64,000 bases of DNA, taken from Bacteroidota bacterium (lineage in GTDB: Bacteria; Bacteroidota; Bacteroidia; B-17B0; Aurantibacillaceae). A program made the translations under genes and the position numbers. Below the pieces are notes generated by a model that was given only the letters and a program-made list of their open reading frames with translations, was not told where the DNA came from and searched no databases. Below are positions 1 to 6,713 of the stretch, piece by piece. Position 1 is the first letter of the stretch. Each line of letters starts with the position of its first letter. Where the stretch lies: NCBI GenBank assembly GCA_013697245.1, contig JACCXH010000050.1, forward strand, positions 62,001 to 126,000, given 5' to 3'.

Positions 1-16
1 GTTTCCAAATTATTTT

Positions 17-520
17 ATGAATTTTACATTAAGACCATGGACCATTGACGATCTTGAGAGCCTTATAAAAAACGGCAACAACAAAGAGATTGCCAAAAAC
101 ATGACCAATAAATTTCCGCATCCCTATACAGAGGAAAATGGAAGGTCTTTTATTGAATTCGCAACCACAAGCACTTCTTCTTGCGTGTTTGCAATTGATG
201 TTAACGAAAAGGCTGTTGGCGGCATTGGACTGCATTTACAGGACGATATTCATTGTAGGAATGCGGAACTTGGTTATTGGTTGGGCGAAGCATTTTGGGG
301 CAAGGGAATTATTACAAAAGCAATTACTCAAATGGTTGATCATGGCTTTAAAAGTTTTGAAATTGACAGAATATTTGCCAGGCCTTTTGGAATAAATTTA
401 GCATCACAAAAAGTGCTTGAAAAAGCCGGCTTTAAACTTGAAGCGCGTTTTGAAAAAGTATTGTTTAAGAATGGAGAATATTTAGATGAAATGGTTTATG
501 CGATCAGGCGTAGCAAATAA
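17..520 (+). CDS. GNAT N-acetyltransferase, RimJ/RimL type
   Basis: The product is a 167-residue cytoplasmic acetyl-CoA-dependent acyltransferase. The whole length fits one GNAT domain of the RimJ/RimL (Acetyltransf_3) type. Visible marks are the ELGYWLGEAFWGKG stretch (residues 84-97), which holds the acetyl-CoA pyrophosphate loop, then N127...S130, and the family hallmark KAGF (136-139). RimJ/RimL proteins acetylate protein N-termini, but many paralogues act on small molecules or antibiotics, so the substrate is unknown. The gene stands alone at the window edge with about 300 bp of AT-rich DNA downstream. The ATG at 17 gives a full-length domain start (FTLRPWTIDD), so the gene looks intact. 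Confidence 0.9.
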   Translation: MNFTLRPWTIDDLESLIKNGNNKEIAKNMTNKFPHPYTEENGRSFIEFATTSTSSCVFAIDVNEKAVGGIGLHLQDDIHCRNAELGYWLGEAFWGKGIITKAITQMVDHGFKSFEIDRIFARPFGINLASQKVLEKAGFKLEARFEKVLFKNGEYLDEMVYAIRRSK

Positions 521-820
521 AAAATAAATTATAGTACCTATCTTGCTTTTCAAAATTTATTTACGCTTAGAAATTAGTTTTAATTATTGTTTTTTTTGTT
601 TTTATTTTTAGTGATGAATAACGGAATATTTTAATTTTTTGCCTTTAATAAAAATAATTTATTGTGACATCAAATTTTATGCCGCATAAAAAACATAGTG
701 TTTTCAGGGCTTAAGCCTACTAAAACAAAAATAGTGCGAGGAGTTTATTTCCCAAAAGTTAATTTGACATTTTACTGATAAACGTGAGTTTAAGAGTTGT
801 ATATTTGAGATTGAAAACGT
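521..820. other. AT-rich intergenic region
   Basis: This 300-bp spacer separates the GNAT gene from the sigma factor gene. I see no convincing gene. It holds long T and A runs (about 580-650), a 10-bp perfect palindrome GGCTTAAGCC at 708-717, and TATATTTG at 800-807. That octamer matches the Bacteroidetes -7 promoter element TAnnTTTG, but I see no TTG at the expected -33 spacing and the start codon lies only 13 bp downstream. It is therefore a weak promoter candidate for the sigma factor gene. Confidence 0.4.
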
Positions 821-1333
821 GTGAGGTTGACAGATAAATTTGAAATAATATACAAAACCTATTACAGTATACTTAGAAATACAGTTGAAAACATTATCGA
901 CGATAAAGATGCGTCGCACGATGTTGTACAAGAAGTTTTTTTAAAACTGTGGGATAAAAAAGATGAACTAGATCTGATACTTCATCTAAAAGCTTATCTT
1001 TTTAAATCGGCAATTAATGCTTCCATCACTTATCTTGAAAATAATAAAAAAAGTGTTCGATTATCTGATATAAAGATGGAATTTTCTACTAGTGAAAATT
1101 CAACCATTTATACTAAAGAACTCGAAATAAAGATTCAGCTGGCGTTAGACAAACTTCCTCCAAAGTGCCGCGCAATTTTTGTATTGTGCAGGTTTGAGAA
1201 TATGAAGTATAAAGAAGTTGCTCAATATCTTGGCGTATCCCTTAAAACAATAGAAAATCAAATGGGAATTGCCTTAAAGCGTTTACGGAACGATTTAAAA
1301 CCATATTTAGCTAAGGAAAATGTGTCTTCATAA
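821..1333 (+). CDS. ECF-type sigma-70 family RNA polymerase sigma factor
   Basis: The 170-residue protein has the two-domain architecture of extracytoplasmic-function sigma factors common in Bacteroidetes. Region 2 (about residues 7-80, with DASHDVVQEVFLKLWDKK) binds the -10 element and core polymerase. Region 4 (about 110-162) contains a helix-turn-helix in YKEVAQYLGVSLKTIENQM. The start is GTG at 821; I saw no in-frame ATG that would preserve region 2.1. The next gene encodes a FecR-like anti-sigma factor, so the pair probably forms a cell-surface-signalling or stress switch. No SusC/SusD or TonB-receptor gene follows, so the regulon cannot be read from the context. Confidence 0.92.
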   Translation: MRLTDKFEIIYKTYYSILRNTVENIIDDKDASHDVVQEVFLKLWDKKDELDLILHLKAYLFKSAINASITYLENNKKSVRLSDIKMEFSTSENSTIYTKELEIKIQLALDKLPPKCRAIFVLCRFENMKYKEVAQYLGVSLKTIENQMGIALKRLRNDLKPYLAKENVSS

Positions 1334-1479
1334 ATAAAAAATTCTATTCTGGATTATTTTATTTTCTCTCATGCTCAAGCAGTTAAGATAATTATGGTAA
1401 TCTCTTTGGGGGTAAAACTCCTTTTTTTGGTCTTATAATAAAGCTATAGCTACTTTTTAAATTTTTCAGAATACACGGC

Positions 1480-2361
1480 ATGAAAATAGAAATTGACATA
1501 CTTCTTGGAAAATATCTTTCAGGTAACGCTTCAGAAGAAGAGGAAAAAAAAGTAAACGACTGGTTGAAAGAAGATCCAGCTAATGAAGAAGAATTGGCTC
1601 GGATAAAAAAGATCTGGGACCTTTCATTACATTTAAAAAAGGACGATACAACGGATGCTGAAAAAGCCTGGCAGGATTTTAAATTACTTGCGGAAACAAG
1701 AAATATTCCTACCACAAGAAAAAATCAGTTTTACCCTATTAGGATAGCAGCTGCCATATTATTGATCGCTGTTTTTTTTATTCTTATTAAATTTTTTGCA
1801 GTAAATACAACCGTACCTGCTACCACTCCTATTACAGAAGAAAGGCAAGCTATTAAAGAAGAAAAAATGGCAACAATTGCCATAACAACTGTGAAAACAA
1901 AAGACACGGCAAAAACTTTTTATCTGCCGGATAGCAGCTGTGTCCACCTAAACACTAACAGCACTTTTGTGTATCCGGAAAAATTTGACGGTCCGGAAAG
2001 ATCAACATCATTGACCGGTGAAGCTTTTTTTGAAATAAAACGCAGTACACAACCTTTTGTAATATCTTGTAAACAAACCAAGACAATTGTACTTGGAACC
2101 TCGTTTAATATTAAAAGTTACGATAAAGATGAAAAAGTTATTGTAAGCGTAGTGAGTGGTACCGTTCAACTTTGTGATAAAGAGGATCCGCGGTCAGAAA
2201 AGATTACTCTGCTGGCTAATGAAAGAGGAACCTTTGATAACAAAGAGTCCTCCTTTTCAAAAACGCACTATAAGGATAAAGATTTTGCATGGTGGAAAAA
2301 AATTAAACTAAAAACCAAAATCAAAAAATTATTAAAAAACATAAAACAAAAAATGAGCTAA
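1480..2361 (+). CDS. FecR-family anti-sigma factor, shortened C-terminus
   Basis: This 293-residue inner-membrane anti-sigma factor probably controls the sigma factor encoded just upstream. The N-terminal cytoplasmic helical part (1-85, ILLGKYLSGNASEEEEKKV) is typical. A single transmembrane helix lies at about 88-107 and a periplasmic FecR domain at about 145-240 (AFFEIKRSTQPFVI, VLGTSFNIKSY, VSVVSGTVQL). Family members usually continue with a DUF4974/STN-like domain after a conserved WW motif. Here the protein reaches AWW and then ends in about 18 mostly Lys/Ile/Leu residues encoded by an A-rich tract. This suggests truncation or a frameshifted end. Without the C-terminal domain it may not receive a signal from a TonB-dependent receptor. 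Confidence 0.88.
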   Translation: MKIEIDILLGKYLSGNASEEEEKKVNDWLKEDPANEEELARIKKIWDLSLHLKKDDTTDAEKAWQDFKLLAETRNIPTTRKNQFYPIRIAAAILLIAVFFILIKFFAVNTTVPATTPITEERQAIKEEKMATIAITTVKTKDTAKTFYLPDSSCVHLNTNSTFVYPEKFDGPERSTSLTGEAFFEIKRSTQPFVISCKQTKTIVLGTSFNIKSYDKDEKVIVSVVSGTVQLCDKEDPRSEKITLLANERGTFDNKESSFSKTHYKDKDFAWWKKIKLKTKIKKLLKNIKQKMS

Positions 2362-2426
2362 ACATTTTCCGCAAAAGCCAAACGTATTCCCTAAATAAAA
2401 AAAATATCCAATTTAACTAATCTTAA

Positions 2427-2675
2427 ATGATCAAACTTCCTGAAAATATGAATAAGCACATTACAGAATTAGATGCTATTTATGCTGATGTATTTAAAAA
2501 CATGACCATACAAGAGAGGATAAACTATTGTGAAAGTCTTATCGATACTACACAAAATTTCCTGACAAAAAATAGCCAGTTTTTGAACCAAAATATTAGA
2601 GAAAAATCTAACGATATTATTATTGCCGCACAAAGCGAATTATTGGAACTTACAAAACATAATAAAAAAATATAA
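2427..2675 (+). CDS. Small hypothetical protein
   Basis: An 82-residue open frame that I do not recognise. It is predicted to be soluble and helical, rich in Asn, Glu and Ile, with no signal peptide and a single Cys. It lies 65 bp after the FecR-like gene and 42 bp before an exported beta-barrel-like protein, all on the same strand. The spacing and absence of an overlapping alternative support a real gene, but the function is unknown. Confidence 0.6.
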   Translation: MIKLPENMNKHITELDAIYADVFKNMTIQERINYCESLIDTTQNFLTKNSQFLNQNIREKSNDIIIAAQSELLELTKHNKKI

Positions 2676-2717
2676 TTTAATTTGCACTTAGCTATTTTTA
2701 ACCTTTAATAAAACTTT

Positions 2718-3380
2718 ATGAATAAAATTAAATTAGTAGTTTGCTGGATATTTATATTGAGTACAACTTTATCATTTGCTCAGGATAAAAAGAAAAACTC
2801 AAACACGTTATCGGGCTCGGGAAATGGGTCTGCCTGTTTTAATGAAAGCAGCCATGTTTTGAATGTAGGTATTGGTTTTGGAACCAGAGGCTATTACCAT
2901 TATACGCGCGGATATGGCTATTCCTATCACTCAGGTCCAATGTTTAGTTTAAGTTACGAGCAAGCATTACCTAAAAAAATCGGACCGGGTTACCTGGGCG
3001 TTGGCGCATATCTTGGTTATCAGCACGCCTATTTAGAGTTTGATAATTATTATTATAATGGAAATCAATATTACTACCGCCATAATTGGCGTTATATGCT
3101 TATTGCAGCCAGAGCCGCCTATCATCTTGATATATTAAATTCTGAAAAAGCAGAATTATATTTTGGCGCTATCATAGGCATAAGGTATCAATCTTACTCA
3201 TACGAAACCAATAGCATTGATCCAAATAAGAATTTATACGAGTTACGCAGCAATAGCATTTATCCTGTGGGTTCTTTATTTGTTGGCGGTCGCTGGTATT
3301 TTGTGCCAAAGGTGGCCTTGTTTGGTGAAATTGGTTATGGCACTTCTTACCTCACACTTGGAGTAAGTTTTAAATTATGA
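2718..3380 (+). CDS. Probable outer-membrane beta-barrel protein
   Basis: The 220-residue protein starts with a signal peptide (about 1-22, ending SFAQ). It continues as Tyr- and Gly-rich alternating strands, for example YLGVGAYLGYQHAYLEF and LFVGGRWYFVPKVALFGEIG, and ends in LTLGVSFKL. A C-terminal aromatic and hydrophobic strand is typical of small outer-membrane barrels. The family is not identified. Residues 52-75 are unusually rich in Tyr, Gly and His. It is followed after 18 bp by another exported protein, so the two may be co-transcribed. Confidence 0.85.
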   Translation: MNKIKLVVCWIFILSTTLSFAQDKKKNSNTLSGSGNGSACFNESSHVLNVGIGFGTRGYYHYTRGYGYSYHSGPMFSLSYEQALPKKIGPGYLGVGAYLGYQHAYLEFDNYYYNGNQYYYRHNWRYMLIAARAAYHLDILNSEKAELYFGAIIGIRYQSYSYETNSIDPNKNLYELRSNSIYPVGSLFVGGRWYFVPKVALFGEIGYGTSYLTLGVSFKL

Positions 3381-3398
3381 TTACTAAAATAAAAAGTC

Positions 3399-3845
3399 AT
3401 GAAAACGATAGTTCTACTTTTGATCGTTCCATTTTTAGGTTTAACGCAAATAAATAAACTTGATGAAAAAAATGGATTTAAAAATTTTTTATTTGGCACT
3501 TCACCGGCCGAATACAAAAACCTTATACTTGAAATAGATGACGGCAACACAAAACTTTATTCGTTAGATCAATCGCCAATAAGACTAGACGATATAGACT
3601 TTGAATACCTGAGACTAACCTTTTATAAAAATAAATTATCATCCATTTCCCTTCAAACTAAAAACGCTAATGGAACTAAATTCTTTCAAAATTTAAAGGA
3701 AAATTATGGCGAGCCTGTTAAAATTAATAAACTAAAAGAGAATTATGAATGGAAAAGCACTAAGTACCAGGTACTCTATGAAAATAATGAGATTTCGGGC
3801 GATGCTACCACCTCTTTTTACACCAAAACCGGTCCAAAAAAGTAA
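3399..3845 (+). CDS. Exported hypothetical protein
   Basis: A 148-residue protein with a short signal peptide (MKTIVLLLIVPFLGLTQ). The rest is soluble and mixed alpha/beta, with no family I can name. Parts such as LRLTFYKNKLSSISLQT followed by a FFQNLKENYGEP stretch resemble small periplasmic proteins in which a beta hairpin precedes a helix. It probably shares a transcript with the beta-barrel protein upstream, from which it is 18 bp away. Confidence 0.78.
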   Translation: MKTIVLLLIVPFLGLTQINKLDEKNGFKNFLFGTSPAEYKNLILEIDDGNTKLYSLDQSPIRLDDIDFEYLRLTFYKNKLSSISLQTKNANGTKFFQNLKENYGEPVKINKLKENYEWKSTKYQVLYENNEISGDATTSFYTKTGPKK

Positions 3846-3896
3846 AAATTAGTTAATGCCTTTAAATACAAAAATTTGTATCTTTAATCTAATTTT

Positions 3897-4340
3897 ATGA
3901 TGATGTTTAGAGAAGCAAAAATTAAAGACATTCCGCAAATACAGGTAGTAAGAAATTCTGTAAAAGAAAACACATTATCTAATCCTGCTTTGGTAAGTGA
4001 CCAAGATTGTGAAGAGTTTATTACAAAGCGTGGTAAAGGATGGGTATGCGAAATAGATGGTGTTATAGTTGGGTTTTCGATCGTTGACCTTAAAGAAAAA
4101 AATGTTTGGGCCTTATTCGTAAAACCGGAATTTGAATCCAAAGGCATTGCTAAAGAATTATACACACGTATGATGGATTGGTATTTTGATCAAACACGCA
4201 GTCCTATTTGGTTAGGCACATCGCCAAATACCCGTGCTGAAACATTTTACGAAAAGCTAGGTTGGTCAAGAGTTGGCGAAGTTAATAAAGGAGAGATCAA
4301 ATTTGAAATGACCTACAAAAGCTGGATTCAAAATGGTTAG
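3897..4340 (+). CDS. GNAT N-acetyltransferase
   Basis: A 147-residue single-domain GNAT enzyme. The acetyl-CoA-binding motif A is FVKPEFESKGIAKELY (about 74-89), followed by the C-terminal element NTRAETFYEKLGW (111-123). The substrate is unknown. Three consecutive ATG codons (3897-3905) make the exact start ambiguous; the FREAKIKDI beginning of the domain follows directly in each case. The end overlaps the start of the MmcQ/YjbR gene by 8 bp, which indicates translational coupling. Confidence 0.92.
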   Translation: MMMFREAKIKDIPQIQVVRNSVKENTLSNPALVSDQDCEEFITKRGKGWVCEIDGVIVGFSIVDLKEKNVWALFVKPEFESKGIAKELYTRMMDWYFDQTRSPIWLGTSPNTRAETFYEKLGWSRVGEVNKGEIKFEMTYKSWIQNG

Positions 4341-4674
4341 TCTTGCAGAGTTTAGAAAGCTTGCGCTTTCTTTTGACGAAACTGTAGAATTACCTCATTT
4401 TGAAAAAAACTCTTTTAGAGTAAACAAAAAAATATTTGCAACACTTGAACCAACTGCTCAAAAAATAGTTTTAAAATTTACCGAAATTGAACAATCTGTT
4501 TTTTGCGCTTTTGATAAAAGTATTATTTATCCGGTACCCGGTGCTTGGGGAAAAAAGGGTTATACTTATTTAGAATTAAAAAAAATAAGAAAAGACCTGC
4601 TAAAGGATGCAGTAACTGTTTCTTATTGTAACGTAGCTCCGAAAAAACTTACAGAAAAATACAAACAATCTTAA
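4333..4674 (+). CDS. MmcQ/YjbR family DNA-binding-like protein
   Basis: A 113-residue protein matching the MmcQ/YjbR fold (formerly DUF419). Visible features are the N-terminal FRKLALSFDETVELPHFEKNSF, a central short-strand region (KIFATLEPTAQKIVLKF), PVPGAWGKKGYTYLEL, and a helical end with LLKDAVTVSYCNVAPKKL. The family has a CyaY-like fold and has been suggested to bind DNA, but no firm biochemical role is known. It overlaps the upstream GNAT gene by 8 bp. Confidence 0.88.
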   Translation: MVSLAEFRKLALSFDETVELPHFEKNSFRVNKKIFATLEPTAQKIVLKFTEIEQSVFCAFDKSIIYPVPGAWGKKGYTYLELKKIRKDLLKDAVTVSYCNVAPKKLTEKYKQS

Positions 4675-4683
4675 TTTAATTCT

Positions 4684-6033
4684 ATGACAAATAAACTCAA
4701 TAATTTTAAATTCGTTTTTATATTTTTAGGTTTATTTTTAACTAAAACTTTTTTTGCCCAACGAAAAATTGCATCAGAAGCCATTTTTGCGGTTCAACCC
4801 ACACCTACCCCAACACCTAATTGTAATAACTCATCAGAAATATATAAAAAAAAATACAGCCAGCAATCGTTTTATGTTCCTAAACCAAACGACCCTGTCA
4901 TAACTTTAAAAATTACTGTGCATATTTTTAAACCTGTTGAAGATAATGGTCGTTGGCAGATGAACGACAATTCCTTAAATGGTTTACCGGCAATGAAGTC
5001 GCTTTTGGACTCGATAACAAATGGGCATCAGGAGAGGTTTTCCGCTAAACGCAGAGCAACATATTCGGTCGAGAATTTTAATTCACCTTATATCAGCGAT
5101 TCAAAAATAAAATATGAGATCACAAATATTTATTTTTATACGGTTCCTGAATTGTATTTATCACAGAACGATTTTGCGTTATTCGAACATATTGAGAAAA
5201 TTGATGCTACGCGAATTGAAGAAGGTATGCCCTTGGTTATTAATGCCAACCCCGGCCCCGGCCACCTTTCCAGCTATAAAGGCAATGCGGCTATTGTAAC
5301 AAGTATGAGTCCGGGCGACCCAATTTTTTGCAGATCACACTTATTGCATGAAATTGGTCATGCATTTGGATTAGGCCATACTTATGTAAATACCGGAGGT
5401 GGTGGATCGGACTGGCAAAACTTTAATGGCGCCTGCGGGTCTGATGATTATTTAAGCGATATTTTTCCTAACAATAATCCTGCTTGCCAAAATGAAGGAC
5501 AAGCCACTAATAAACCAACCAATGCTCCTTGTTTATCCTGCTATGAATCTTCCCCCGATACCAGCAATAATATAATGGGAGGCCAACGCTATAATTTGTG
5601 GATGTCGCCTTTGCAAATGGGAAGACGTATAAGAAGCTTACATTTTAATTTTGAGAATGGCCGCAACCTACGAAGATTTGTAAAAGATATGGAAAGCGAA
5701 CATAAAAGTGTTTTGCATATCACTTCAAATGAAGAATGGGATTTTGATATTCAATTATATAAAGACATAGTTGTAAAATCAGGAGCTACGCTTATTATTA
5801 AATGTAAAGTGGCAATGGCCATTGACGGCAAAATAAAATTAGAAAAAGGCGCACATTTAATTGTAGATGGCGGAGAAGTTACCACCTGGTGCAAAAGCGG
5901 CAACTGGCAAGGGATTGAAACACCCGCTGTTAAAAAGAAAAAAGCGGGCGATAAAACAATTGAACCTGTTTACATTAAATTGCATAATGGCGGCACAATA
6001 ACAAAAGCTAAGATGCAAATGCCAATTAAATAA
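4684..6033 (+). CDS. Secreted zinc metalloprotease, M43-like
   Basis: A 449-residue exported protein with a signal sequence (about 1-25, ending TFFAQ) and a Pro/Thr linker (PTPTPTP, 39-45). The zinc site is HEIGHAFGLGH, with H222, E223, H226 and H232. A later Met in NNIMGGQRYNLWMSP is a good Met-turn candidate, placing it among metzincins, most like the M43 (pappalysin/cytophagalysin) family. Several Cys (CRSH, ACGSD, CQNEG, CLSCYES) may form disulfides. The C-terminus (about 350-445) reads as a right-handed beta-helix-like tail (SGATLIIKCKVAMAIDGKIKL) with no recognisable T9SS sorting domain. It probably degrades extracellular proteins; the substrate is unknown. Confidence 0.87.
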   Translation: MTNKLNNFKFVFIFLGLFLTKTFFAQRKIASEAIFAVQPTPTPTPNCNNSSEIYKKKYSQQSFYVPKPNDPVITLKITVHIFKPVEDNGRWQMNDNSLNGLPAMKSLLDSITNGHQERFSAKRRATYSVENFNSPYISDSKIKYEITNIYFYTVPELYLSQNDFALFEHIEKIDATRIEEGMPLVINANPGPGHLSSYKGNAAIVTSMSPGDPIFCRSHLLHEIGHAFGLGHTYVNTGGGGSDWQNFNGACGSDDYLSDIFPNNNPACQNEGQATNKPTNAPCLSCYESSPDTSNNIMGGQRYNLWMSPLQMGRRIRSLHFNFENGRNLRRFVKDMESEHKSVLHITSNEEWDFDIQLYKDIVVKSGATLIIKCKVAMAIDGKIKLEKGAHLIVDGGEVTTWCKSGNWQGIETPAVKKKKAGDKTIEPVYIKLHNGGTITKAKMQMPIK

Positions 6034-6040
6034 TTTTGAA

Positions 6041-6508
6041 ATGAAAAAAGAACATCATTATAAAACAACAGTAAAATGGACAGGCAACCTTGGTCAAGGA
6101 ACAGTTGATGCAAGATATTATAGCCGCGATCATACCATTTCAATAAAAAATAAAACAGATATTTTAGCTTCATCCGACACTCCCTTTCGTGGGGACGGCA
6201 CAAAACATAACCCCGAAGATCTTTTATTATCCGCCTTATCAGAATGCCACATGCTCTGGTACTTGCATATTTGCGCAGATAACGGCATTACCATTACTGA
6301 TTACGTAGACAATGCTGAAGGTATTATGGAGGAAAATGAAGGTGGTGGCGGACAATTTAAAGAAGTAACTTTATATCCACTCGTTACAATAACCAATGCC
6401 GATCAAATTGAAAAAGCCAATGCTTTGCATAGTATGGCAAATAAAAAATGTTTTATTGCCAACTCCGTTAATTTCCCGGTTAAACATCAACCTAAATGTA
6501 TTGTGTAG
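6041..6508 (+). CDS. OsmC family protein (thiol peroxidase-like)
   Basis: A 155-residue cytoplasmic protein of the OsmC/Ohr superfamily, which reduces organic hydroperoxides with a redox-active Cys pair. Both family cysteines are present: C69 in LLSALSECHMLWYL and C137 in NKKCFIANSVNFP. The GDGTKHNPEDLLLSAL stretch is the usual loop before the first Cys. It starts 7 bp after the metalloprotease stop, so the two could be co-transcribed, though no functional link is obvious. Confidence 0.92.
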   Translation: MKKEHHYKTTVKWTGNLGQGTVDARYYSRDHTISIKNKTDILASSDTPFRGDGTKHNPEDLLLSALSECHMLWYLHICADNGITITDYVDNAEGIMEENEGGGGQFKEVTLYPLVTITNADQIEKANALHSMANKKCFIANSVNFPVKHQPKCIV

Positions 6509-6531
6509 AAGGTTAAAAAATACAGAAAAAT

Positions 6532-6695
6532 AGCCACGAATTGCACTACTTTCACAAAGTATTTTTTTTAAACTCTTCAGAACCCCTATTTGTGAAATTT
6601 ATTCGTTCTTGCGATGTATCGCAAGAACAATTATTACACTCAACTAGGTTGAGTATCATAAAATTAGATTCGCGGTTTTTGTGAAATTAGTGGCT
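6532..6695. repeat. Inverted-repeat-bounded intergenic element
   Basis: Between the convergent OsmC and S46 peptidase genes lies a 164-bp segment with related ends. The left end is AGCCAC (6532-6537) followed by TTTCACAAAG (6550-6559). The right end read on the minus strand is AGCCAC, then TAATTTCACAAAAAC. Inside are a perfect 11-bp stem (6605-6615 with 6618-6628, GTTCTTGCGAT) and a 7-bp stem (6638-6644 with 6648-6654, ACTCAAC). No open frame is evident. It looks like a small non-autonomous repeat (MITE or REP-like) rather than a simple terminator. Confidence 0.5.
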
Positions 6696-6713
6696 TTTAA
6701 AAACCGCGCAATA

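Noticed and set aside
138-395. Open frame of 85 codons on the plus strand inside the first GNAT gene
   Set aside because: It overlaps a complete, well-supported GNAT domain in another frame and has no recognisable features.
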